Assembly (NCBI RefSeq): GCF_036057275.1
Contig: NZ_CP107945.1
Location: 2,294,001-2,358,000 of the forward strand
Source of the DNA: Streptomyces sp. NBC_00390
Lineage (GTDB): Bacteria > Actinomycetota > Actinomycetes > Streptomycetales > Streptomycetaceae
DNA length: 64,000 nt
Reading direction: 5' to 3'
A program made the position numbers and the translations under genes. The notes beneath the pieces were generated by a model. It was not told where the DNA came from, made no database searches, and worked only from the letters and a program-made list of their open reading frames with translations. The first letter of the stretch is position 1, and each line of letters opens with the position of its first letter. Shown here one piece after another: positions 48,143 to 57,601 of the stretch.

Positions 48143-48451
48143 TCAGCCGCCCAGCGCCCGTACGCCGGCGGTGACGGCAACCGCCGCCCCGACGACCACC
48201 AGGAAGGGTGCGCGCACCACCAGGGCGACCGCCGCGGCCGCGACCCCGGCGGCCCGGGCGTCGAGGACCAGGGCGTTGTCCACGCTGAAGGTCTGCTGCG
48301 CGGTGAGCGCGGCCAGCAGGGCGACGGGCAGCAGGGCAGCCAGCCGCTGGACGAGCGGACGCTCCAGGGTGTCGGCCGGCACCAGCAGGCCGACGAGCTT
48401 CACCAGGTAGCAGCCGACAACAGTCGCTGCGATTGCGATCCAGATGCTCAT
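48143..48451 (-). CDS. azlD: AzlD branched-chain amino acid exporter, small subunit
   Basis: A 102-residue hydrophobic protein with about three to four helices, matching AzlD/YgaH family size and pattern. It forms a two-subunit exporter with AzlC. The ATG overlaps the azlC stop by four bases (48448-48451), so it is coupled to that gene. Its stop is 12 nt from the convergent toroid-fold gene. Confidence 0.88.
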   Translation of the reverse strand: MSIWIAIAATVVGCYLVKLVGLLVPADTLERPLVQRLAALLPVALLAALTAQQTFSVDNALVLDARAAGVAAAAVALVVRAPFLVVVGAAVAVTAGVRALGG

Positions 48452-49236
48452 CGGCCCTCACCCTTCGTCCGTCCGGCCTTCGCCTCGTCCGCGCGGACCT
48501 TGCCGTCCGCCCCGCGGCCCTTGAGCCACAGCACCGCGGGGGCCGCCAGCGCGGCGACCAGAACCGGTACCCCGGCGGGCAGTACCGGCAGGAAGCCGAG
48601 CCCGAGCAGCACCGCGAGGGCGGCCACCGAGCGCTCCGTGGCCGTACGCAGCATGGGCGCGAGCAGCGCGAGGAAGACCGCGGGGCCGGCCGCGTCCAGA
48701 CCCCAGGCGTCGGTGTCGCCGAGCGCCTCCGCGCCGAGCGCCCCGAGCAGCGTGGTCAGGTTCCACAGCACGTACAGCGTGAGGCCGGTGACGGTGAAGC
48801 CGAGCCGGGCGCTGCGTCGGGTGGGCTGCGCGAGGGCGACCGCGGTGGTCTCGTCGATGACCCAGTGCGCGGCGAAGGGCCGTACGAAGCGGGGCAGGGC
48901 GAGCAGTTGCGACAGACGGAGCCCGTAGAACGAGTTGCGTACGCCGAGGAAGAACGCGCCCGCGGCGGCGGTGAGCGGGTTGCCTCCCGCCGCGAGTGCC
49001 CCGACCAGTGCGAACTGCGAGGCGCCGGTGAACACCAGCAGGCTCAGCGCACAGGTCTGCAGGAGCGTGAGTCCGGAACCCGCGGACGTCACGCCGAAGG
49101 CGAAGCCCGACAGGCCGACGGCGATGCCGACGCCGAGTGCGTCGCGTACGACGGCCGAGTCCGCCTTGGACACCGGCTCCGCCACAGGCGTCGGCGACCC
49201 TGCGGGTATCTCTGGTTGCACTGTCTGTTCTGCCAC
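48448..49236 (-). CDS. azlC: AzlC branched-chain amino acid exporter, large subunit
   Basis: A 262-residue membrane protein of the AzlC family with SGFAFGV, FTGASQFALVG and the RNSFYGL segment and about seven helices. It likely exports branched-chain amino acids or analogues together with AzlD. GTG at 49236 lies 10 nt after the AraC-family gene stop, so the regulator and exporter form one transcription unit. Confidence 0.9.
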   Translation of the reverse strand: MAEQTVQPEIPAGSPTPVAEPVSKADSAVVRDALGVGIAVGLSGFAFGVTSAGSGLTLLQTCALSLLVFTGASQFALVGALAAGGNPLTAAAGAFFLGVRNSFYGLRLSQLLALPRFVRPFAAHWVIDETTAVALAQPTRRSARLGFTVTGLTLYVLWNLTTLLGALGAEALGDTDAWGLDAAGPAVFLALLAPMLRTATERSVAALAVLLGLGFLPVLPAGVPVLVAALAAPAVLWLKGRGADGKVRADEAKAGRTKGEGR

Positions 49237-49246
49237 GTCCGCGACG

Positions 49247-50119
49247 CTACGCAGGAGCGCCGTCGCCGGTCTTGTACGTTCTTGCGCGCTCCTTGCGGTA
49301 CGCCCCCGGCGGGACGCCGACGATCCGGGTGAAGTGCCGGTTCAGATGAGGCTGATCGGTGAAGCCGACGGCGACCGCGGCCTCGGCCGGTGCGACGCCC
49401 GAATCCAGCAGGCGGCGCGCGCTGCGCACCCGAGCGTCGGTGAGCCAGGTGTGCGGTGGCAGTCCATAGCTGGCCTTGAAAGCGCGCAGCAGGGCGAACG
49501 GGCTGGTGTCCAGTTCCTGTGCCAGCTCCTCCAGGGACGGCGGCTCGGTCATGCGTTCCTCGAGGAGCTGCCTGGCGAGCGCCGCGGTTGGTGCACCGGA
49601 CTCCGTGGGTGTACGGGCAGGCAGCGAGCGGCCGTGCCGGCGCAGCAGCCGGGCGACGGCGATCCGCAGCAGGCTGTCGGCCGCGAGCGCGTTGCCCTCC
49701 TCGGCCGCGCGGTGCACCTCGTGCACGAGGCGGGCGGTGTCGGGGTCCTCGACGATGGTCTCGGCGAACGCCGCGGTGCCGCGCAGGGTGGTCGTCTCCG
49801 CCGCGATTGAGGCGATCAGCTCCGACGACGGGTAGAGGGTGGAGTACACCCAGCCTTCGGGCACCCCGGCACGGGCCGAGTGCGGCACCTCGGGGTTGAT
49901 CATGACGACGGTGCCGGGTCTGGCCTGGATCGTGCCCTCCGGCATGACGACGTCCTCGATCCCGCGGCGGACCGCGCCGAGGACGAACCCTTCATGGGTG
50001 TGACGGGCGAATGAGTGGCGCACGTACCGGGCCCTGAGCAGATCGAGACCGGGTACGCCCGGGTACTGCCAGTGCCGCGCCCACTCGCCCTTCCGGTCCG
50101 CCGCCCCGTCCGTGTCCAT
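49247..50119 (-). CDS. AraC family transcriptional regulator
   Basis: A 290-residue regulator. The N-terminal cupin-like sensor covers about residues 10-150; the C-terminal domain has two helix-turn-helix motifs (SLEELAQELDTSPFALLRAFK and AEAAVAVGFTDQPHLNRHF, about 195-275). ATG at 50119 (MDTDG) is preferred; an ATG three residues upstream is in frame. It precedes azlCD by 10 nt and probably controls it. Ligand unknown. Confidence 0.9.
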   Translation of the reverse strand: MDTDGAADRKGEWARHWQYPGVPGLDLLRARYVRHSFARHTHEGFVLGAVRRGIEDVVMPEGTIQARPGTVVMINPEVPHSARAGVPEGWVYSTLYPSSELIASIAAETTTLRGTAAFAETIVEDPDTARLVHEVHRAAEEGNALAADSLLRIAVARLLRRHGRSLPARTPTESGAPTAALARQLLEERMTEPPSLEELAQELDTSPFALLRAFKASYGLPPHTWLTDARVRSARRLLDSGVAPAEAAVAVGFTDQPHLNRHFTRIVGVPPGAYRKERARTYKTGDGAPA

Positions 50120-50256
50120 ACAGACCATTCTGCGCCCGCCCGCCGGGCCGCCTGCAGTCCGTCCAGGTGGTGGACACGCAGAGTGGGCAGGCGTCGTCCG
50201 GCGCCGGAATCGCCGGCGGGCTTCCGTTGTCAGTGGCCGGGTGCACGATGGGGGAC

Positions 50257-53200
50257 ATGGCCAGGACTGCGCTCGACCTCTTCTCCCCCGCGACCCGAGG
50301 CTGGTTCACGGGGGCGTTCAGCGCGCCCACCGCCGCGCAGGAGGGAGCCTGGCGGGCCATCGGGGAAGGCTCGGACGTCCTGGTCGTGGCGCCGACCGGA
50401 TCCGGCAAGACGCTGGCAGCCTTCCTGGCCGCCCTCGACCGGCTCGCGTCCACGCCGCCGCCCGCGGACGCGAAGGCACGCTGCCGGGTCCTGTACGTGT
50501 CGCCGCTCAAAGCGCTCGCCGTGGACGTGGAGCGCAATCTCCGCAGCCCGCTGACCGGTATCCGGCAGGAGTCCGTGCGCCTCGGGCTGCCGGAGCCCGA
50601 CGTCCGGGTCGGCATCCGCTCTGGCGACACCCCGGCCGCCGAGCGCCGGTCGCTGGCCACCCGGCCGCCGGACATCCTGATCACCACGCCCGAGTCGCTG
50701 TTCCTGATGCTCACCTCCTCCGCCCGGGATGCGCTGGCGGGTGTCGAGACGGTGATCCTCGACGAGGTGCACGCCGTGGCCGGGACCAAGCGCGGCGCCC
50801 ATCTCGCGGTGTCGCTGGAGCGGCTCGACCAGCTGTTGCCGCGACCGGCCCGCCGGATCGGGCTGTCGGCGACGGTGCGGCCGGTGGACGAGGTTGCGCG
50901 TTTCCTCTCGCCTCAGCGCCGGGTCGAGATCGTCCAGCCGCCCTCGGGCAAGGAGTTCGACCTCTCCGTGGTCGTACCGGTCGAGGACCTGGGTGAGCTG
51001 GGCGGCTCCCCCGCCACCGACGCGTCCGAGGGCGCTGGGGAGAAGCCGTCGATCTGGCCGCACGTCGAGGAGAGGATCGCCGACCTCGTCCAGGCGCACC
51101 GCTCGACGATCGTCTTCGCCAACTCCCGCCGGCTCGCGGAGCGGTTGTGCAACCGCCTCAACGAGATCGCGTACGAGCGGGCCACGGGCGAGGCGATGCC
51201 CGAGGGAGCCCCGCCGGCCGAGATCATGGCGCAGTCCGGCGCCGCGAAGGGAGCGCCGGCGCTGCTCGCCCGCGCGCACCACGGCTCGGTCTCCAAGGAG
51301 CAGCGTGCCCTGGTCGAAGAGGACCTGAAAGCCGGCAGGCTCCCCGCGGTCGTCGCCACCTCCAGCCTCGAGCTGGGTATCGACATGGGCGCGGTGGACC
51401 TGGTCGTCCAGGTCGAGTCGCCGCCTTCCGTGGCCTCAGGGCTGCAGCGGGTGGGCCGCGCCGGGCACCAGGTGGGCGCCGTCTCCACGGGCGTCGTCTT
51501 CCCCAAGTACCGCGGCGACCTCGTGCAGGCAGCCGTGGTCACCGAGCGGATGCGCACCGGCTCGATCGAGTCGCTGCGCGTCCCGTCCAACCCCCTGGAC
51601 GTGCTGGCCCAGCAGTTGGTCGCCATGGTCGCCATGGACACCTGGCAGGTCGACGACCTGCTCGCACTGTCCCGCCGGGCGGCCCCGTTCGCGTCCCTCC
51701 CGGAGTCGGCCTTCACCGCCGTCCTCGACATGCTCGCCGGACGCTATCCCTCCGACGCGTTCGCCGAGCTGCGGCCCCGTGTGGTGTGGGACCGCGTCGC
51801 CGGTACGGTCACGGGCCGGCCCGGTGCCCAGCGCCTGGCCGTCACCTCCGGGGGCACGATCCCCGACCGCGGCCTGTTCGGAGTCTTTCTCGCCGGCGCC
51901 GATCCCAAGAAGGGCGGCGGCCGGGTCGGTGAGCTCGACGAGGAGATGGTCTACGAATCCCGGGTGGGGGATGTCTTCACCCTGGGAACCACGTCCTGGC
52001 GGATCGAGGACATCACCCGCGACCGGGTGCTGGTCTCCCCCGCCCCCGGCGTCCCGGGCCGGCTGCCGTTCTGGAAGGGCGACCAGCTGGGCCGACCGCT
52101 GGAGCTGGGACGGGCGGTCGGCGCGTTTCTGCGCGAGGTCGGGGGCCTGTCCGACGAGGACGGCAGGCTGCGGCTGCTCGCCGCGGGTCTGGATGCCTGG
52201 GCGGCCGACAACGTACTGGCGTATCTGGACGAGCAGCGCCGCGCGTGCGGTCATGTCCCCGATGACCGCACCATCCTGGTGGAGCGGTTCCGCGACGAGC
52301 TCGGTGACTGGCGGGTCGTGATCCACTCCCCGTTCGGCGCTCAGGTGCACGCCCCGTGGGCGCTCGCGCTGGGTGCCAGGCTCGCCGAGCGCTACGGCAT
52401 GGACGCGCAGGTGATGCACGCCGACGACGGCATCGTGCTGCGACTGCCGGACGCCGATCTGATGGGCCTCGACCTGCTCGACCAGGATCCGGTCCATCTG
52501 GACACGACGTTCGACAGCGAGCAGGCACCGATCGGCGCGGCGGACGCACTCTTCGACAAGGGCGAGATCGACCACATCGTCACGGACCAGGTCGGCGGCT
52601 CCGCGCTGTTCGCCTCGCGCTTCCGCGAGTGCGCCGCCCGTGCGCTGCTGCTACCGCGGCGCACCCCCGGAAAGCGCACACCCCTGTGGCAGCAGCGTCA
52701 GCGCGCCGCCCAACTGCTTCAGGTTGCGAGCGAGTTCGGGTCCTTCCCCATCGTCCTCGAGGCGGTCCGCGAATGTCTCCAGGACGTCTTCGACGTCCCC
52801 GGACTCACGGAGCTGATGGGTGACATCGAGTCCCGCCGGGTCCGCCTGGTCGAGGTCACCACCCAGGAGCCTTCCCCCTTCGCCCGTTCACTGCTCTTCG
52901 GCTATGTCGCCCAGTTCCTGTACGAGGGGGACTCGCCCCTCGCCGAGCGGCGCGCCGCGGCACTCTCGCTGGACTCCCGGCTGCTCGCCGAGCTGCTGGG
53001 CCAGGCCGAGCTGCGGGAACTGCTCGACGCGGAGGTGCTCAGCGAGCTGGAACGCGAGCTGCAGTGGCTCACGGACGACCGGCGGATCAAGGACACGGAG
53101 GGCGTCGCCGATCTGCTGCGGGTGCTGGGTCCGCTCACTGATGCAGAGCTGATCGAGCGCGGCAGTGAGGCCGGGTGGGCCCAGGAGCTGGCCGGGTCGC

Positions 53201-54882
53201 GGCGGGCCATTCGCGTGCGGATCGCGGGCGCGGACCACTGGGCCGCGGTCGAGGATGCCGGCCGGTTGCGGGACGCACTGGGCACGGCGCTTCCCGTCGG
53301 GGTCCCGGAGGCGTTCACCGAGCCGGTCAAGGACCCATTGGGCGACCTGCTCGCCCGGTATGCGCGCACACACGGACCGTTCACCTCGGCGCAGGCAGCG
53401 GCCCGCTTCGGGCTCGGCGCGGCAGTCACGGACGGGGCCCTGCACCGGCTCGCGGCAAGCGGCCGCGTGGTTCAGGGCGAGTTCCACCCTTCCGGCATCG
53501 GCCAGGAGTGGTGCGACGCGGGCGTACTGCGCCGGCTGCGCCGCCGGTCGCTGGCTGCCCTGCGCCACGAGCTGGAGCCGGTTCCGCCCGCCGCGCTCGC
53601 CACCTTCCTGCCGCAGTGGCAGCACCTGGGCAGCAACAGCCTGCGGGGCATCGACGGACTGGCCCGTGCCGTCGAGCAGTTGCAGGGTGCCGCGGTGCCC
53701 GCGTCCGCTCTCGAGAAGCTGATCCTCCCCTCCCGGGTCACCGGCTACGCCCCCACCCTGCTCGACGAACTGACCACAACGGGGGAGGTTCTGTGGGCAG
53801 GCGCCGGAGCGCTCCCGGGCAAGGACGGCTGGGTCTCGCTCTATCTCGCCGACGCCGCACCCCTGTTGCTTCCCTCGCCCCACCCGCTGGAGCTGACCGC
53901 CCTCCACGAATCGGTCCTGACCGCGCTCTCGGGCGGGTACGGGCTGTTCTTCCGCCAGATCGCCGACCAGGTCCGCGCCACCACCCACCCGGACGCCACC
54001 GATCCCGAACTGGCCGACACCGTCTGGGATCTCGCCTGGTCCGGTCGGCTCACCAACGACACCCTGGCCCCGCTGCGTTCGCTGCTCGGCTCCGGCCGCA
54101 CGGCGGGCTCCACGGCACACCGGGCGAAGCGCACGGTACCGAGGGGGCGTTACGGCAGCCTCACCGCCGCCGCCCGGCCCGTGTCGCGGACGGGGCCGCC
54201 GACGGTGAGCGGCCGCTGGTCCCTGCTGCCGGCGGCAGAACCCGAGCCGACCCACCGGGCGCACGCTCTCGCCCGTACGCTCCTGGACCGCCATGGCGTA
54301 GTGACCCGCGGCGCTGTCGCAGCCGAAGGGGTCGAAGGCGGCTTCTCCGCCACGTACCGCATCCTGTCCGCCTTCGAGGACAGCGGACAGGCTCGCCGTG
54401 GCTATGTCATCGAAGGGCTGGGGGCAGCCCAGTTCGCCATGGACGGCGCCGTCGACCGGCTGCGCGCGGCGGCCACCGCCCGGGATCGCGCGGACGGGCA
54501 GAGCGCGCCACGCGCCATCGTGCTGGCCGCCGCCGACCCGGCCAACGCCTACGGTGCAGCGCTGCCGTGGCCGGAGCCGCCGACGGGCGCGGGCCACAAG
54601 CCGGGGCGCAAGGCGGGCTCGCTGGTGGTCCTGGTCGACGGCGAGCTGACGCTCTACATGGAGCGGGGCGGCAAGACGCTGCTGTCCTGGGCGACGGACG
54701 AGGAGTCGCCGGCACTGCACGCGGCGACGGAGGCCCTGGCGACGGCGGCGCGTGGGGGTGCGCTCGGCTCCGTCACGGTGGAGCGGGTGAACGGCACGCC
54801 GGCCCTGACGTCTCCGCTGGGCCGCGCGCTGGAGACGGCGGGCTTCCACGCCACTCCGAGGGGGCTGCGACTGCGTCCCTGA
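50257..54882 (+). CDS. lhr: Lhr-type large ATP-dependent helicase
   Basis: A 1541-residue superfamily-2 helicase, full length for bacterial Lhr. Walker A APTGSGKT (45-52), a DEVH box in LDEVHAVAGTKRGAHL near 168, SAT (motif III), the motif VI QRVGRAGHQVG and the winged-helix plus Lhr-CTD (about 600 onwards). Lhr unwinds DNA:RNA or DNA with 3' to 5' polarity and takes part in repair. ATG at 50257 follows GGGGGAC; another is at 50248. It is divergent from the AraC gene and upstream of a DNA glycosylase, a link to repair. Confidence 0.93.
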   Translation: MARTALDLFSPATRGWFTGAFSAPTAAQEGAWRAIGEGSDVLVVAPTGSGKTLAAFLAALDRLASTPPPADAKARCRVLYVSPLKALAVDVERNLRSPLTGIRQESVRLGLPEPDVRVGIRSGDTPAAERRSLATRPPDILITTPESLFLMLTSSARDALAGVETVILDEVHAVAGTKRGAHLAVSLERLDQLLPRPARRIGLSATVRPVDEVARFLSPQRRVEIVQPPSGKEFDLSVVVPVEDLGELGGSPATDASEGAGEKPSIWPHVEERIADLVQAHRSTIVFANSRRLAERLCNRLNEIAYERATGEAMPEGAPPAEIMAQSGAAKGAPALLARAHHGSVSKEQRALVEEDLKAGRLPAVVATSSLELGIDMGAVDLVVQVESPPSVASGLQRVGRAGHQVGAVSTGVVFPKYRGDLVQAAVVTERMRTGSIESLRVPSNPLDVLAQQLVAMVAMDTWQVDDLLALSRRAAPFASLPESAFTAVLDMLAGRYPSDAFAELRPRVVWDRVAGTVTGRPGAQRLAVTSGGTIPDRGLFGVFLAGADPKKGGGRVGELDEEMVYESRVGDVFTLGTTSWRIEDITRDRVLVSPAPGVPGRLPFWKGDQLGRPLELGRAVGAFLREVGGLSDEDGRLRLLAAGLDAWAADNVLAYLDEQRRACGHVPDDRTILVERFRDELGDWRVVIHSPFGAQVHAPWALALGARLAERYGMDAQVMHADDGIVLRLPDADLMGLDLLDQDPVHLDTTFDSEQAPIGAADALFDKGEIDHIVTDQVGGSALFASRFRECAARALLLPRRTPGKRTPLWQQRQRAAQLLQVASEFGSFPIVLEAVRECLQDVFDVPGLTELMGDIESRRVRLVEVTTQEPSPFARSLLFGYVAQFLYEGDSPLAERRAAALSLDSRLLAELLGQAELRELLDAEVLSELERELQWLTDDRRIKDTEGVADLLRVLGPLTDAELIERGSEAGWAQELAGSRRAIRVRIAGADHWAAVEDAGRLRDALGTALPVGVPEAFTEPVKDPLGDLLARYARTHGPFTSAQAAARFGLGAAVTDGALHRLAASGRVVQGEFHPSGIGQEWCDAGVLRRLRRRSLAALRHELEPVPPAALATFLPQWQHLGSNSLRGIDGLARAVEQLQGAAVPASALEKLILPSRVTGYAPTLLDELTTTGEVLWAGAGALPGKDGWVSLYLADAAPLLLPSPHPLELTALHESVLTALSGGYGLFFRQIADQVRATTHPDATDPELADTVWDLAWSGRLTNDTLAPLRSLLGSGRTAGSTAHRAKRTVPRGRYGSLTAAARPVSRTGPPTVSGRWSLLPAAEPEPTHRAHALARTLLDRHGVVTRGAVAAEGVEGGFSATYRILSAFEDSGQARRGYVIEGLGAAQFAMDGAVDRLRAAATARDRADGQSAPRAIVLAAADPANAYGAALPWPEPPTGAGHKPGRKAGSLVVLVDGELTLYMERGGKTLLSWATDEESPALHAATEALATAARGGALGSVTVERVNGTPALTSPLGRALETAGFHATPRGLRLRP

Positions 54883-54983
54883 CCACCTCAGCGAGGCCTT
54901 CCCCGACCCGCCCCTCCCCCAGCGGCGGCCCCGCCGCCGGCGCTCTGTCCCCCGCCGTACTCGGTGGCGGGCCCGCCGTTCGC

Positions 54984-55005
54984 CGGACGGCCCACCGGCC
55001 GTCCG
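54984..55005 (+). terminator. Hairpin after lhr
   Basis: Perfect 9-bp arms CGGACGGCC (54984-54992) and complement (54997-55005) with a CACC loop, about 100 nt after the lhr stop. A weaker hairpin CGGCGGC/GCCGCCG lies at about 54923-54939. Confidence 0.5.
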
Positions 55006-55075
55006 TGCGGCAGGGGCCGGGAAGGCAGGGCCGGGAAAGCACTCCCGCGCAGCGACTCGCCCGCATCATGGACAC

Positions 55076-55897
55076 ATGCCCGAAGGAGACACCGTCTGGC
55101 TGACCGCGAAGCGCCTGCACACCGCCCTCGCCGGACGGCCGCTGACCCGGTCGGATCTGCGGGTTCCGCGCCTTGCGACCACCGATCTCACCGGCCGCAG
55201 TGTCCTGGACGTCACCCCGCGCGGCAAACATCTGCTGACCCGCATCGAGGGTGGTCTCACCCTGCACTCGCATCTGCGTATGGAGGGCACCTGGCAGGTG
55301 TACGGCGCGGGTGAGCGCTGGCGTGGCGGGCCGGCGCACCAGATCCGAGCCATCCTCGGCAACGCTTCGCACACCGCGGTCGGCTACCGCCTGCCCGTGC
55401 TGGAACTGCTGAGGACGACGGACGAGGACCAGGTCGTCGGGCATCTTGGACCCGATCTGCTGGGCCCGGACTGGGATCCGGCGACCGCCGTGGCCAATCT
55501 GCTCGCCGACCCGGCCCGCCCTCTCGGCGAAGCCCTCCTCGACCAGCGCAATCTCGCGGGGATCGGCAATGTCTACAAGTCCGAGCTGGCCTTCCTGGCA
55601 CGGGTGACGCCCTGGCTCCCGATCGGCGAACTCCCGCCCGGCATTCCTGAGCGGCTCGTCGCCACCGCCCGCCGCCTCCTCGACGCGAACAAGGACCGCC
55701 CCGACCTTCGCACCACGACCACCGGTCCCGCTCCCGCCGCCGCCCGTCATCCGGCCCCACGGCTGTACGTCTACGGTCGCGAGGGCCGCCCCTGCCCCCG
55801 CTGCGGCACCCTGATCCGCAAGGCCGACCAGGGCGACGGCAGCCGCGAGCGCCCCACCTTCTGGTGCCCGCGCTGCCAATCGGGACCGATCAGTTGA
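55076..55897 (+). CDS. Fpg/Nei family DNA glycosylase (Nei2-like)
   Basis: A 273-residue glycosylase/AP lyase. It starts MPEGDTV, giving the catalytic P2 and E3 (the start Met is removed), and has the helix-two-turn-helix QRNLAGIGNVYKSE and a zinc finger CPRCGT...FWCPRC at the C-terminus. MPEGDTV is typical of the actinobacterial Nei2 group, which excises oxidised pyrimidines. ATG follows ATGGACAC; no strong ribosome site. It lies downstream of lhr and 32 nt upstream of the SDR gene. Confidence 0.9.
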   Translation: MPEGDTVWLTAKRLHTALAGRPLTRSDLRVPRLATTDLTGRSVLDVTPRGKHLLTRIEGGLTLHSHLRMEGTWQVYGAGERWRGGPAHQIRAILGNASHTAVGYRLPVLELLRTTDEDQVVGHLGPDLLGPDWDPATAVANLLADPARPLGEALLDQRNLAGIGNVYKSELAFLARVTPWLPIGELPPGIPERLVATARRLLDANKDRPDLRTTTTGPAPAAARHPAPRLYVYGREGRPCPRCGTLIRKADQGDGSRERPTFWCPRCQSGPIS

Positions 55898-55929
55898 CGA
55901 TCCGTCAGATCCAGTCGTACGGTCCCGGC

Positions 55930-56694
55930 ATGGGCCTCACGGCGTACGACCTCACCGGGCGCACCGCGTTCGTCACCGGAGCGGCCGGCGGTATCGGCCG
56001 CGCCACGGCCGTCCTGCTCGCCGAGGCGGGCGCCACGGTCCACTGCGCCGACCTGGACGAGAAGGGCCTCGACCGGACCCGCGCCCTGATCACAGGCATC
56101 GGCGGCACCGCCCTGACCCACACGCTGGACGTCACCGACCGCGCCCAGCTGCGCGCAGCGGTGCTCAGCGTGGAGCGGCTCGACATCATGGCCGCGATCG
56201 CCGGGATCATGCACACCAGCCCCGTCCTGGAAACCCGGGACGAAGACCTCGACCACGTTCTCGCCGTCAATTTCAAGGGTGTTCTCTACGCCTGCCAGGA
56301 GTCGGCCCGAGCCATGATCGCCGCGGGCACGGGCGGTTCGATCATCACCATGGCATCCGGAGCCATGGACGCCGCCAACGCGGGTCTGCTCTGCTACAGC
56401 GTGGCCAAGGCAGCCGTGGTCCAGCTCACCAAGACCCTGGCGACCGAACTCGGCCCGCACTCCATCCGCGTCAATGCCGTCGCCCCCGGCTGGGTGCGCA
56501 CCCCGATGACCGACCGTCACGATGCCGGTCTCCAGCAGCAGGCCGAGGCCGTTCTGGTCAGGATGTCCCCGCTGCGCAGGGTCGGCGAGCCCGAGGACAT
56601 CGCACATACCGTGCTTCATCTGGCATGCGACGCCTCGTCCTTCATGACGGGTCAGATACTCCGTCCGAACGGCGGCGTCGTGATGCCCTGGTGA
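55930..56694 (+). CDS. Short-chain dehydrogenase/reductase
   Basis: A 254-residue SDR with TGAAGGIG (16-23), the NAG-like motif AIAGIM near 89-94, and the triad S143, Y156 and K160 (YSVAK). It should be a classical NAD(P)(H)-dependent oxidoreductase. ATG at 55930 gives the usual length but has no clear ribosome site. The gene shares its last 53 bases with the opposite-strand small membrane protein gene. Substrate unknown. Confidence 0.9.
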   Translation: MGLTAYDLTGRTAFVTGAAGGIGRATAVLLAEAGATVHCADLDEKGLDRTRALITGIGGTALTHTLDVTDRAQLRAAVLSVERLDIMAAIAGIMHTSPVLETRDEDLDHVLAVNFKGVLYACQESARAMIAAGTGGSIITMASGAMDAANAGLLCYSVAKAAVVQLTKTLATELGPHSIRVNAVAPGWVRTPMTDRHDAGLQQQAEAVLVRMSPLRRVGEPEDIAHTVLHLACDASSFMTGQILRPNGGVVMPW

Positions 56695-56881
56695 CCCCTC
56701 GGGCTGCCGTCACATGCACCGGAAGCAGACTCAGCCCCCAGCCGCCGGCCGCCACCGCCCCCTCGATGGCCCCGGACTGTTCCGGCATCAGCACCAGCCG
56801 CAGAACTGCCCACCACCACGCTCCGCCCACCACGAGCCCGAGCGCGACGACGGGCACGAGGGCCGCCCCGCGTATCGCCAT
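56642..56881 (-). CDS. Small membrane protein overlapping the SDR gene end
   Basis: A 79-residue product with a hydrophobic N-terminal segment (MAIRGAALVPVVALGLVVGG) and a second hydrophobic stretch (about 40-60). GGAGGAGG is placed ideally before the ATG, which supports a real gene. The last 53 bases run antisense to the 3' end of the SDR gene. I do not recognise a family. Confidence 0.58.
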   Translation of the reverse strand: MAIRGAALVPVVALGLVVGGAWWWAVLRLVLMPEQSGAIEGAVAAGGWGLSLLPVHVTAARGVTRASRRRRSDGVSDPS

Positions 56882-56984
56882 GGCTGCCTCCTCCGGTCCA
56901 CGCTAGTGCGACGCGCTCGACCCCCGGGAGGGCGCATGGTTGGCCGATCCGGCGCGCACGGCCGGCCGGAACGCCCCGACCTCG

Positions 56985-57455
56985 CTATGCGCTCTCCGCC
57001 TGGAACATCCAGGCGTGCTTCTCGAGGTCGGCCGTGAGCCCGATCAGGATGTCCTGGCTCACCGGATCCGGGTCCGCGGTCGCCGTGACCCGCTCCCGCA
57101 TCCTCCCGATGACCGCGCCGAGCGCGTCCACAAGTGTCTGCACGGCGTCCCCGTCCTTGATCCATCCGTCAGGGACCGCTCCGATCGCACTCTGAGCGGC
57201 CACGGTCGCGGCCCGCCCGTCGGGTGTCACACCGATCGCGGACGCCCGTTCGGCGACGATGTCCGAGTGCTGACGCGCCGTGTCCACCACCTCGTCGAGC
57301 TGCAGGTGGACGGACCTGAATCGTGGGCCGACCACGTTCCAGTGGACCTGCTTGGCCACGAGCCCGAGATCCACCAGATCCACGAGCGCACCCTGCAGGG
57401 CACCGCCGACAGTCTTGAGGTCCGCGTCCGACAACGAGCTCTTCACGACAGACAT
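56985..57455 (-). CDS. dps: Dps family ferritin-like DNA-protection protein
   Basis: A 156-residue ferritin-like protein with ferroxidase residues H38 (KQVHWNV), H50 and D54 (HLQLDE), and D65 and E69 (DIVAER). It forms a shell that stores iron and protects DNA from peroxide. It lacks the long lysine-rich tails of DNA-binding Dps, so DNA binding is uncertain. GGAGG precedes the ATG. It is separated from clgR by a hairpin. Confidence 0.9.
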   Translation of the reverse strand: MSVVKSSLSDADLKTVGGALQGALVDLVDLGLVAKQVHWNVVGPRFRSVHLQLDEVVDTARQHSDIVAERASAIGVTPDGRAATVAAQSAIGAVPDGWIKDGDAVQTLVDALGAVIGRMRERVTATADPDPVSQDILIGLTADLEKHAWMFQAESA

Positions 57456-57531
57456 GCATGCCTCCACTCGGTTCCGCCGATACCGTCCACCATTGCACAG
57501 CTGCACAAAACGCTCATTCGGGGAATAGCAA

Positions 57532-57568
57532 TGGGCCCCGGTCGGCATCGAGTACCAACCGGGGCCCA
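57532..57568 (-). terminator. Hairpin terminator after clgR
   Basis: Perfect 11-bp arms TGGGCCCCGGT (57532-57542) and complement (57558-57568) with a 15-nt loop, 34 nt after the clgR stop and upstream of dps. Confidence 0.7.
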
Positions 57569-57601
57569 GTTGCAAACCAAGCCGTGCAGAGCCTTCGCGG
57601 A

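Noticed and set aside
53175..55103. Plus-strand frame inside lhr and beyond
   Set aside because: Arg-rich alternate frame of lhr; crosses the real stop and the following gene start; no family match.
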